Below the pieces are notes generated by a model. The model was not told the origin of the DNA. It did no database searches and saw only the letters and a list, made by a program, of their open reading frames with translations. This document shows positions 8,631 to 15,291 of a stretch of 34,684 nt of DNA, one piece after another (positions within the stretch are counted from its first letter, which is position 1; each line of letters opens with the position of its first letter). Source of the stretch: Actinomycetota bacterium (GTDB lineage Bacteria > Actinomycetota > Acidimicrobiia > Acidimicrobiales > AC-14); NCBI GenBank assembly GCA_902812475.1, contig CADDZP010000001.1, positions 1 through 34,684 of the forward strand, written 5' to 3'. Both the position numbers and the translations under genes were made by a program.

Positions 8631-9244
8631 GCCCGGCGCCGTTCGTGATGCGTGATGAAGCCGGTCGGGTCCTCCCTCTCGAACCGTCACGCTGGCATGG
8701 TCCCACCACGCCAGGAGAACGCCGGATGCTCGAAGGCGTCGCCGGGCCGGTGCTCGACGTCGGGTGTGGACCTGGCCGGGTGTTGGACGCACTGGCCCGG
8801 CGCGGGGTCATGGCTCTGGGCGTCGACCCCGCACCTGCGGCTGTGGCGATCGCCCGGCAGAAGGGATGCGCTGTCCTTCAGCGGTCGGTGTTCGATCGCC
8901 TCCCGGGCACAGGACGCTGGGAGACCATTCTGCTGCTGGATGGGAACGTCGGCATCGGCGGCAACCCGTGCCGGCTCCTCGAACGATGTGCGGCCTTGTT
9001 GCGGCCGGGCGGGGCGCTCGTCGCCGAGGTCGAGGGTCCCGGCACCGGTTGGCGCTCCTGCCGCGCCCGCATCGAGCGTGAGCGGGAGACGGGCCGGTGG
9101 TTTCCTTGGGCGGTCGTGGGGTGTGACGCGGTCGACGGCCTTGCCAGCGCCGCCGGTCTGGCCGTCTCCGAGGTGCGACGGCTGGAGGGCCGGTGGGTCG
9201 CCTGGTTGGAACACGATGGCATGGAGCGGCACGCCTGTGCGTGA
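8627..9244 (+). CDS. Class I SAM-dependent methyltransferase
   Basis: This Rossmann-fold methyltransferase has about 205 residues. Motif I VLDVGCGPGRVLDAL (from residue 42) binds S-adenosylmethionine. The acidic end of strand 2 is in GVDPAPAAVAIAR. Later segments LLLDGNVGIGG and ALLRPGGALVAEVEG match motifs II and III. No membrane segment or cysteine cluster of the ArsM type is visible. GTG at 8627 is selected because it forms a GTGA overlap with the previous stop, as at several other junctions here; ATG at 8594 is an in-frame alternative adding 11 residues. It lies between a sugar-transferase-like gene and the molybdenum oxidoreductase gene, so its substrate may be an intermediate of the same pathway. 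The substrate is not readable from sequence. Confidence 0.85.
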   Translation: MSPAPFVMRDEAGRVLPLEPSRWHGPTTPGERRMLEGVAGPVLDVGCGPGRVLDALARRGVMALGVDPAPAAVAIARQKGCAVLQRSVFDRLPGTGRWETILLLDGNVGIGGNPCRLLERCAALLRPGGALVAEVEGPGTGWRSCRARIERERETGRWFPWAVVGCDAVDGLASAAGLAVSEVRRLEGRWVAWLEHDGMERHACA

Positions 9245-10451
9245 GACTCTCGAGCGTCGGGTGCGCGATCTCACGACCGATCCTGGCCAGCCCCTTCGTC
9301 AGCACGCCTACCAGAGTCCGCTGCGCGACGAGCGGCTGGCGGCATGGCTGGGCGCCTCATTGGGGGTGCTGTTCTCGATCTGCTTCCTTACCGGGCTGTA
9401 CTCCCACCTCCACCAGCACCCGCTCAGCTGGCTTCCCGTGCCGGCGCGGCCCGCCGGTCTGTATCGCGTGACACAGGGTCTGCACGTCGCCGCCGGGATC
9501 GCTTCGATGCCGATCCTCCTCGCCAAGCTGTGGGTGGTCTGGCCGCGGTTCGTGTCACTGCCTGCCGTCAAGAACGCCGCCCACCTGGTGGAGAGGATCG
9601 GGCTGTTCCCGCTCGTCGCCGGGGGCATCTTCATGGTGTTCTCGGGGATCGCCAACATCGCCCAGTGGTACCCATGGCGATTCGGCTTTCCTGCCGCGCA
9701 CTACTGGGTGGCGTGGATCGTCGCCGGCGCCCTCGTCGCCCATGTGGGTGCCAAAGGGGCCATAGCCCGTCGCGCCCTCGCCCGTCCGAGCCGCCGACCC
9801 CGGCTCGGCGACGGCGACGGCGTGTTGGGCGCAGTCGCCGAAGGCGCGCACGCGGGGCTTTCCCGTCGGGGGTTCTTGGGAACTGTGTTCGGAGCGGCGG
9901 GTGTTCTGACGCTCACGACCGTCGGCCAGACGGTGACGCCTCTGTCACGGGCGGCGCTCCTCGGCGCCCGTGATCCTGGCGTCGGACCGCAGGGACGTCC
10001 GGTCAATCGAAGCGCGGCCAACGCCGGGGTGCTGCACAGTTCGACGTCGGCTGACTATCGCCTCATCGTGGAAGGCAAGGTGCGGCGGCCGCTTTCATTC
10101 GACGCGTCACAGCTGGAGCGAATGGCGCGTCACACTGCGAGGCTGCCGATCTCCTGCGTCGAGGGATGGAGCTACTCGGCGAGATGGCGAGGCGTCCGGG
10201 TCCGCGACCTCCTCGCCATGGCGGGGGCAGCGCCGACGGCGACGGCCCGCGTGCACTCGCTCGAGGGTGGCAGCCCATACAGCAGCTCGTTTCTGGATCA
10301 CGCCCAAGCCCATGACGGCGACACGTTGCTCGCCACCCACCTCGACGGCATGCGCCTCGATCTTGACCATGGCTATCCCTTGCGGCTGATCGGGCCGGGA
10401 CGTCCGGGAGTGAACCAGACCAAGTGGGTCACACGGCTGGTCGTCGAGTGA
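9237..10451 (+). CDS. Cytochrome b561-like and sulfite-oxidase-family molybdopterin oxidoreductase fusion
   Basis: The protein has 404 residues and two parts. Residues 36-56, 82-102, 121-142 and 154-173 form four membrane helices with several histidines (SHLHQH, GLHVAAG, AAHYWVAW, VAHVG) that could ligate heme b. An SRRGFLGTVFGAAG segment follows, with Arg210-Arg211 resembling a twin-arginine signal ahead of a fifth hydrophobic stretch. The C-terminal domain has LPISCVEGWSYSARW, where Cys307 is the expected molybdenum-ligating cysteine of the YedY/sulfite oxidase fold, and ends with PGVNQTKWVTRL. It probably passes electrons between the membrane pool and an extracytoplasmic substrate. GTG at 9237 overlaps the methyltransferase gene by eight bases. 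The substrate is unknown. Confidence 0.87.
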   Translation: MRETLERRVRDLTTDPGQPLRQHAYQSPLRDERLAAWLGASLGVLFSICFLTGLYSHLHQHPLSWLPVPARPAGLYRVTQGLHVAAGIASMPILLAKLWVVWPRFVSLPAVKNAAHLVERIGLFPLVAGGIFMVFSGIANIAQWYPWRFGFPAAHYWVAWIVAGALVAHVGAKGAIARRALARPSRRPRLGDGDGVLGAVAEGAHAGLSRRGFLGTVFGAAGVLTLTTVGQTVTPLSRAALLGARDPGVGPQGRPVNRSAANAGVLHSSTSADYRLIVEGKVRRPLSFDASQLERMARHTARLPISCVEGWSYSARWRGVRVRDLLAMAGAAPTATARVHSLEGGSPYSSSFLDHAQAHDGDTLLATHLDGMRLDLDHGYPLRLIGPGRPGVNQTKWVTRLVVE

Positions 10452-11014
10452 CTGCGCCCGAGGTCCCGGTCGTCGAGCCCGAGAAGCGCTTGGGCAGGAG
10501 GTCGTTCTGGGCGAGCGCAGTCGTTGGTTGGGCGATCGTTGCCTACGGCGTGCGCGGCCTTCTCCATCATCACGTCGATACCCGGCCGGGGAACCTGGCC
10601 AGGTTCTTCGTCGGAGGAGCCCTCGTCCACGATCTGTTGTTCGCGCCCGTCGTTCTCCTCGCAGGGGTGGGGCTGGCACGAGCGGCACCACGAAGGGTGC
10701 GGGCGTGGCTCCAAGCCGGGCTCTTCGTGTCCGGCTGCCTTGTCCTCTTCTCCTATCCCCTTGTTCGGAACTACGCCAGGGTGATCCACAATCCGAGCTC
10801 ACTGCCACACAACTACGCGGCGAACCTGACCATCACCCTCGGAGTCGTGTGGGGCACACTGATCGCCGCCGCCACGATTGCCGCGGTGCTCAACCGAGGG
10901 AGGCCGACGATGAGCCCGTCCGCAGGAGCGAGACCAGAAGAAGCACGAGCAGGGGAAGCATCGTCGCGTGGTAGGCGATGTCCGGGGCGTGGCCGCCCTC
11001 GACGGTTTCGGTGA
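10448..11014 (+). CDS. Small multi-spanning membrane protein of unknown function
   Basis: I do not recognise a family. About 188 residues contain four hydrophobic segments: near residues 20-40 (WASAVVGWAIVAYGV), 58-78 (LLFAPVVLLAGVGL), 84-104 (GLFVSGCLVLFSYPL) and 124-146 (ITLGVVWGTLIAAATIAA). A HHH run follows the first segment. The GTG start forms a GTGA overlap with the molybdenum oxidoreductase stop, so it is probably translated with it and might be an electron-transfer or assembly partner (inference). The last 40 or so residues are Arg/Gly/Ala-rich, lie antisense to the next gene and are probably an unconserved tail. Confidence 0.65.
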   Translation: MTAPEVPVVEPEKRLGRRSFWASAVVGWAIVAYGVRGLLHHHVDTRPGNLARFFVGGALVHDLLFAPVVLLAGVGLARAAPRRVRAWLQAGLFVSGCLVLFSYPLVRNYARVIHNPSSLPHNYAANLTITLGVVWGTLIAAATIAAVLNRGRPTMSPSAGARPEEARAGEASSRGRRCPGRGRPRRFR

Positions 11015-11303
11015 TACCGACGAGGAAGCCGGCGATGGCGAAACCCGTCGCCGCCAAGCCCACGGCGCGGGCTCGGCGGGGCGAAGCGAGCATCGTCGCC
11101 GCGCCGCCGGCGAGCACGACGCCGATGAGCGCCTCTGCGATCCCGGCGTCGTTGGGGAGGTGAAGGGCCGAGGCCACCGCCAGGGTGGCGGCCACGAAAG
11201 CCATCCCTGCGGCCACCCTTCGCACCACCGCGGGCGCCTCTGGAGATCGACTCTGCGGATCGGTGCCTCCGCTCACGAGTGGTGTGCGACTCATGGAATC
11301 CAT
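10890..11303 (-). CDS. Four-helix membrane protein of unknown function
   Basis: No family is recognised. From ATG at 11303 the product has 137 residues and four hydrophobic segments: VAAGMAFVAATLAVASAL, ALIGVVLAGGAATMLAS, AVGLAATGFAIAGFLVGI and ATMLPLLVLLLVSLL. The frame stays open upstream to 11447, but that extension is rich in Arg, Pro and Gln and unlikely to be coding. ATG at 11294 is another possible start. The hexamer GACAAT lies at -12 to -7 from the chosen ATG, a partial match to an actinobacterial -10 element. The gene converges on the plus-strand operon and its last 125 bases overlap that operon's final gene. Confidence 0.6.
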   Translation of the reverse strand: MDSMSRTPLVSGGTDPQSRSPEAPAVVRRVAAGMAFVAATLAVASALHLPNDAGIAEALIGVVLAGGAATMLASPRRARAVGLAATGFAIAGFLVGITETVEGGHAPDIAYHATMLPLLVLLLVSLLRTGSSSASLG

Positions 11304-11452
11304 GGCCCGATTGTCGTGGGTCGCCGGCTCTCTGTCGTCGTGCTGTCGTCGGCTCTGTGCCTCCATCCGGCGCAGTAGGCCGCCCGGCCCAACTACCGCA
11401 GCTGGGGTAGGCGGTGAACCTGCGGAGGCCAACGCCGGAGGCCGCATTCACC

Positions 11453-11480
11453 TACGATCGCCGCACGACCTAGCAGGAGG
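11453..11480 (+). promoter_or_regulatory. Putative -10 element and Shine-Dalgarno for the 91-residue protein gene
   Basis: TACGAT at 11453-11458 is identical to the -10 hexamer proposed before the CheY-like gene. AGGAGG at 11475-11480 is a near-perfect Shine-Dalgarno five bases before the ATG at 11486 and fixes that start. No clear -35 was found. The rest of 11304-11452 shows no gene; a short CTACC/GGTAG inverted repeat near 11390-11410 is too small to interpret. Confidence 0.4.
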
Positions 11481-11485
11481 CTCCC

Positions 11486-11761
11486 ATGGCGATCGGCATT
11501 TACTTCCGACCAGCGTCAATGAACGCGTCCCAGTACGACGACGTCATCAAGCGGCTGGAGGCGGCGGGCGCAGGCAAGCCGTCCGGTCGCAGCCATCACT
11601 GCTGCTTCGGCTCCGGTGACGGTCTCGCGGTCTTCGATGTCTGGGATTCACAGGAGCAGTTCGACAAGTTCGGTGAGACGCTGATGCCGATTCTGCAAGA
11701 GGTCGGTCTCGATGCTGGCCAACCAATAGTCGAGCCCATCCACAACGTCATCGTCGGCTAG
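11486..11761 (+). CDS. Small protein, possible dimeric alpha/beta-barrel fold
   Basis: This 91-residue soluble protein starts MAIGIYFRPASMNASQYDDV and ends with EPIHNVIVG. The layout (strand, long helix with YDDVIKRLEA, an HHCCFG turn, strand AVFDVWDS, helix EQFDKFGETLMPIL, final strand) resembles small monooxygenase/dimeric ferredoxin-like proteins. That is a fold-level guess, not a functional call. A His-His-Cys-Cys cluster at about residues 37-40 could be a metal or redox site. It has its own strong Shine-Dalgarno and stands alone between a minus-strand membrane gene and the tRNA, so it is probably monocistronic. Confidence 0.7.
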   Translation: MAIGIYFRPASMNASQYDDVIKRLEAAGAGKPSGRSHHCCFGSGDGLAVFDVWDSQEQFDKFGETLMPILQEVGLDAGQPIVEPIHNVIVG

Positions 11762-11795
11762 TACAACAGCGGCCTCGTCCTCGACAGCCGCTCAG

Positions 11796-11867
11796 TGCCC
11801 CCGGCAGGATTCGAACCTGCGCACCCGGCTCCGGAGGCCGGTGCTCTATCCCCTGAGCTACGAGGGC
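11796..11867 (-). tRNA. tRNA-Arg (anticodon CCG)
   Basis: The minus strand folds into a complete cloverleaf of 72 bases. The acceptor arm GCCCTCG pairs with CGGGGGC (one T-G pair). The D stem is GCTC/GAGC. The anticodon stem CCGGC/GCCGG closes the loop CTCCGGA, giving anticodon CCG, which reads the arginine codon CGG. The T arm is GCAGG-TTCGAAT-CCTGC, and the discriminator base is A at 11796. CCA is not encoded. The gene lies 430 bases from the arginyl-tRNA synthetase gene, on the opposite strand. Confidence 0.95.
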
Positions 11868-11884
11868 GTACTGGGGAAGTAACG

Positions 11885-11908
11885 GATCGTACTGCCGCCG
11901 GTACGATC
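11885..11908. promoter_or_regulatory. Back-to-back -10 elements in an 8-bp inverted repeat (tRNA-Arg / CheY-like gene)
   Basis: GATCGTAC at 11885-11892 and GTACGATC at 11901-11908 are perfect inverted copies with an 8-base spacer. Each arm holds TACGAT in the outward direction. On the plus strand TACGAT (11902-11907) ends exactly seven bases before the ATG at 11914, the spacing of a leaderless promoter. On the minus strand TACGAT (11891 down to 11886) would start transcription about 12 bases before the mature tRNA. The whole gap is 46 bases. No good -35 hexamer is visible on either side. Confidence 0.6.
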
Positions 11909-11913
11909 TCACG

Positions 11914-12291
11914 ATGGCTCTGTCGGTGCTGGTCGTCGACGACGACCCGGTGATCCTGCGCCTGCTCCAGGTGAACTTCGAGCTGGAGGGGATCGAGGTC
12001 GACATCGCCGTTGACGGGGACGAGGGCCTGAAGAAGGCCCGCAGCGCCCCGCCCGACCTGGTGATCTCCGACATCATGATGCCGAAGGTCAACGGGCTCG
12101 AGCTTCTCGAGGCGCTCCGATCGTCGCCCGACACGGCCGCCCTTCCCATCATCCTGCTGTCGGCCAAGGCCCAGGTCGCCGACGTACAGCGGGGCCTGGA
12201 GCTGGGCGCCGACGACTACATCACCAAGCCTTTCGACCCGCTGGAGCTCATCGACCGGGTCTACAAGGTCCTGGCCAAGTCCCGCCGGTAG
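11914..12291 (+). CDS. Single-domain response regulator (CheY-like receiver)
   Basis: This 125-residue protein is a receiver domain with no output domain. It has the acidic pair in VVDDDPVILRLL, phospho-acceptor Asp53 in VISDIMMPKVNG, the Ser/Thr-bearing strand in IILLSAK and Lys105 in YITKPFDPLEL. The last residues are a short basic tail. Proteins of this kind act by protein-protein contact or as phosphotransfer intermediates. No histidine kinase gene is adjacent, so its partner is elsewhere. No Shine-Dalgarno precedes the ATG, whereas TACGAT sits at -12 to -7, indicating a leaderless mRNA. argS starts six bases after its stop, so both are probably co-transcribed. Confidence 0.92.
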   Translation: MALSVLVVDDDPVILRLLQVNFELEGIEVDIAVDGDEGLKKARSAPPDLVISDIMMPKVNGLELLEALRSSPDTAALPIILLSAKAQVADVQRGLELGADDYITKPFDPLELIDRVYKVLAKSRR

Positions 12292-12297
12292 GCGACG

Positions 12298-13902
12298 GTG
12301 ATCCGCGACGACCTCGCCGACGCGCTGCGCGCCGCCATGGCGCGGGCCGGTGTCGACGCGCCCGACGACATCCACCTCGAGCGGCCCGCTCGCAGGGAGC
12401 ACGGCGACTGGTCGACGAACGTGGCGTTGGCGACGGCGAAGAAGGCGGGCCGAAACCCACGCGAGCTCGCCGCTGATCTGGCCAAGGTCCTCAACGACGA
12501 GCCGCCGCGGCACGTGGCGTCGGTCGAGGTCGCCGGGCCCGGCTTCGTCAACTTCCGCCTCAACGACAGCTGGCTGCACGACGTCCTCACCGAGGTCGTG
12601 CAGGAAGGCGTCGACGACTACGCCCGGACCGACGCCGGCGCCGGCACCAAGGTCAACGTCGAGTTCGTGTCCACCAACCCCACCGGACCCGTGCATGCAG
12701 GCGGCGGACGGTGGGCCGCGTACGGCGACTCGCTCTGCCGCCTCCTCGAGCGCAACGGCTACGTGCCGCACCGGGAGTTCTACTTGAACGACCGCGGCGT
12801 GCAGATGCAGCTGTTCGCCCAGTCGCTCCAGGCCCGCAAGGACGGCGGGACCGTGCCGGAAGGCGGCTACCAGGGCGAGTACGTGGCCGAGTGGGCGGCC
12901 GAGATGCCGGAGGATGCCGACCCCCTCGAGTGGGGCTACGAGCGGGTCAAGCGCGATGTGCGGGAGACGCTCGAGGGCATGGGCGTGCACTTCGACACCT
13001 GGTTCAGCGAGCGGTCGATGGTGGCCTCGGGCGCCATCGACGACACGCTCGACGACCTGCGCGCTCATGGGGTCGTGTACGACGCCGACGGCGCCGTGTG
13101 GCTGCGCACGACCGACTTCGGCGACGACAAGGACCGCGTCCTCGTCAAGTCCGACGGTGAGCCGACGTACGTCCTGCCTGACATCGCCTACCACCGGGAC
13201 AAGTTCGCCCGCGGCTTCGACCTCCTCATCGACATCTGGGGCGCCGACCACCACGGGTATGTGCAGCGGCTCAAGATCGGCGTGCAGGCCCTCGGGCACG
13301 ACCCCAACGAGCTCGAAGTCATCCTCGGCCAGTTCGTCACGCTCGTGCGCGGCGGAGAAGAGGTGAAGCTCTCCAAGCGCGCCGGCGACGTGGTGACGCT
13401 GGGCGAGGTTCTCGACGACGTCGGCCCCGACGCGGCGAGGCTCACGTTCCTGCTGCAGTCGATCGACACCAAGCAGGTCTTCGACATCGACCTGGTCCGC
13501 AGCCAGGCCATGGACAACCCCGTGTACTACGTCCAGTACGCCCACGCCCGCATCTCGTCGATCGAGCGGGTGGCGGGCGAGCGGAGCGTGGTCCGCGAGC
13601 CACTCGACGGCGTCGACCTGTCGCTCCTCACCCACGAGCGTGAGCTCGACGTGCTGCGCAGCCTGGCCGAGCTGCCCGACGTCGTGGCGCTGGCGTGCGC
13701 CGAGCGGGCCCCGCACAAGGTCACGACCTGGGTACGAGAGTTGGCCGGGCGCTTCCACGGCTTTTACCACGACTGCTATGTCATGGGGACCGATGTCCCG
13801 CCTCAACTCACGCAGGCGCGGTTGTGGCTCGTCGAGGCGGCGCGCGTCGGCCTCGCCATCGGCCTCGACCTCCTCGGCGTGAGCGCCCCGGACAGCATGT
13901 GA
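12298..13902 (+). CDS. argS: Arginyl-tRNA synthetase
   Basis: This cytoplasmic class I synthetase charges tRNA-Arg. The order is an N-terminal Add-1-like domain (about residues 1-110), the Rossmann catalytic core with NPTGPVHAGGGRW (HxGG form of the HIGH motif, residues 133-136), the KLSKR signature (357-361) and a C-terminal DALR anticodon-binding domain. Its 534 residues are near the usual family length. The glycine in place of the second histidine also occurs in actinobacterial ArgS enzymes. GTG at 12298 follows the receiver stop by six bases. lysA follows after seven bases, the conserved actinobacterial argS-lysA order. A tRNA-Arg gene lies just upstream on the other strand. Confidence 0.97.
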   Translation: MIRDDLADALRAAMARAGVDAPDDIHLERPARREHGDWSTNVALATAKKAGRNPRELAADLAKVLNDEPPRHVASVEVAGPGFVNFRLNDSWLHDVLTEVVQEGVDDYARTDAGAGTKVNVEFVSTNPTGPVHAGGGRWAAYGDSLCRLLERNGYVPHREFYLNDRGVQMQLFAQSLQARKDGGTVPEGGYQGEYVAEWAAEMPEDADPLEWGYERVKRDVRETLEGMGVHFDTWFSERSMVASGAIDDTLDDLRAHGVVYDADGAVWLRTTDFGDDKDRVLVKSDGEPTYVLPDIAYHRDKFARGFDLLIDIWGADHHGYVQRLKIGVQALGHDPNELEVILGQFVTLVRGGEEVKLSKRAGDVVTLGEVLDDVGPDAARLTFLLQSIDTKQVFDIDLVRSQAMDNPVYYVQYAHARISSIERVAGERSVVREPLDGVDLSLLTHERELDVLRSLAELPDVVALACAERAPHKVTTWVRELAGRFHGFYHDCYVMGTDVPPQLTQARLWLVEAARVGLAIGLDLLGVSAPDSM

Positions 13903-13909
13903 GGCCGAG

Positions 13910-15217
13910 TTGACCGACGCCGTCGACTACCGCAGGTACATCGGCAGCAACTCAGCCGTCCGCCGCTACCTCCTTCCCGACACGTCGACCGTCTCGGAGG
14001 ACGGACGGCTGTCGGTGGGCGGGTGCGACGTCGTCGAGCTGGCCGAGCGCTACGGCACCCCGCTGTTCGTCTACGACGAACAGCACCTGCGCAACCGTTG
14101 CCACGAAGCGCTGGCCGCCTTCGGTGACGGCGTCGCCTACGGGGCCAAGGCGTTTCTCTGCAAGGCGATGGCCCGCCTGGTCAACGAGGAAGGGCTGCAC
14201 CTCGACGTGGCGACGGGCGGCGAGGCCTACGTGGCGATGATGGCGGGCGTCCCGCCCAACCGCCTTGTCCTCCACGGCAACAACAAGTCCGATGAGGAGA
14301 TCGGCACGGCGCTGCACGCCGGGTTCGGACGCATCGTCGTCGACAGCTTCGCCGAGCTGGACCGCATCGAGCGCGTCGCCGCTGACCTGGGCGGCACACC
14401 GCGCGTAATGATTCGTGTGACGCCGGGCGTGGAGGCCCACACCCACGAGTACGTCATGACCGGCCAGGTCGACTCCAAGTTCGGCTTCGGCCTGGCGAGC
14501 GGCGCGGCGGCCGAAGCGCTGCGGCGGGCCAAGGACTCGCCGGTCATGGAGCTCGTTGGCATCCACGCCCACATCGGCAGCCAGATCTTCCTGCTCCACT
14601 CCTACGCCAAGGCCGTCGAGCTCCTGGCGTCATTCGTCAACGACGCGGGCGTGGGCGAGCTGTGCCTCGGCGGCGGACTGGGCGTCCCCTACGTCGAGGG
14701 CGAGGACTCCCCGTCGATCACCGACTGGGCCGCCCTGCTGAAGCAGGCGTGCGCCGACCACGGGATCACTGCCCGCGTCACCGCCGAGCCCGGTCGTGCC
14801 ATCGCCGCAGGCGCGGGCATGACGTTGTACCGCGCCGGCACGGTCAAGGACATCCCCGGCGTGCGCACGTACGTCTCCGTCGACGGCGGCATGAGCGACA
14901 ACCCCCGGCCTGTCCTCTACGGCAGCGGCTACGAGGCCTTCCTGCCCCGGCTCACGCTGGCCGAGCGCCCCCGCGTCGTCACCGTCGTCGGCAAGCACTG
15001 CGAGTCGGGCGACGTCGTCGTCCGGGATGCACGCGTGCCCCAAGAGCTGGAGGCGGGTGATGTCCTGTGCACGCCGGTCACCGGCGCCTACGGCCATTCG
15101 ATGGCCTCCAACTACAACAAGGTGCCGCGGCCCGCGGTCGTGTTCGTGCGCGGCGGCGCGTCCCGCATCGTCGTCCGCCGCGAGACGTACGAGGACCTGA
15201 TCAGGCTCGACGAGTAG
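13910..15217 (+). CDS. lysA: Diaminopimelate decarboxylase
   Basis: This PLP enzyme of fold type III converts meso-diaminopimelate to L-lysine and CO2, the last step of lysine synthesis. Lys80 in AYGAKAFLCKAM should bind PLP. HIGSQIF, GGGLGVPY and AEPGRAI contact the cofactor and its phosphate, and KHCESGD near the C-terminus provides the active-site cysteine from the partner subunit. The length of 435 residues is normal. The start is TTG at 13910 with a GAGG-like sequence overlapping the argS stop. It is probably co-transcribed with argS. hom, its usual downstream neighbour in actinobacteria, is here nearly 13 kb away. Confidence 0.96.
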   Translation: MTDAVDYRRYIGSNSAVRRYLLPDTSTVSEDGRLSVGGCDVVELAERYGTPLFVYDEQHLRNRCHEALAAFGDGVAYGAKAFLCKAMARLVNEEGLHLDVATGGEAYVAMMAGVPPNRLVLHGNNKSDEEIGTALHAGFGRIVVDSFAELDRIERVAADLGGTPRVMIRVTPGVEAHTHEYVMTGQVDSKFGFGLASGAAAEALRRAKDSPVMELVGIHAHIGSQIFLLHSYAKAVELLASFVNDAGVGELCLGGGLGVPYVEGEDSPSITDWAALLKQACADHGITARVTAEPGRAIAAGAGMTLYRAGTVKDIPGVRTYVSVDGGMSDNPRPVLYGSGYEAFLPRLTLAERPRVVTVVGKHCESGDVVVRDARVPQELEAGDVLCTPVTGAYGHSMASNYNKVPRPAVVFVRGGASRIVVRRETYEDLIRLDE

Positions 15218-15227
15218 CGAACCGCAT

Positions 15228-15278
15228 CGACTTCCGTGCGTTGATGCCCAATAGTTGGGCATCAACGCACGAAAGTCG
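15228..15278. terminator. Long hairpin between convergent genes (terminator or repeat element)
   Basis: Two 24-base arms (15228-15251 and 15255-15278) are reverse complements except for one C/A mismatch (15234/15272), separated by the three-base loop TAG. It lies 10 bases after the lysA stop and 13 bases from the end of the convergent oxidoreductase gene, so it could stop transcription from both sides. There is no T-tract on either side. The stem is longer and more regular than a usual intrinsic terminator and could instead be a dispersed palindromic repeat. Confidence 0.6.
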
Positions 15279-15291
15279 GACGGGGCGGGCG

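Noticed and set aside
12691-12706. ArgS HIGH motif reads HAGG
   Set aside because: A glycine in place of the second histidine is usual in actinobacterial ArgS enzymes, so it is not an anomaly.
11758-13806. Long minus-strand open frame of 682 codons antisense to argS
   Set aside because: It runs through the tRNA gene and mirrors argS codons; GC-rich coding DNA commonly gives such antisense frames. The predicted protein shows no fold-like pattern.
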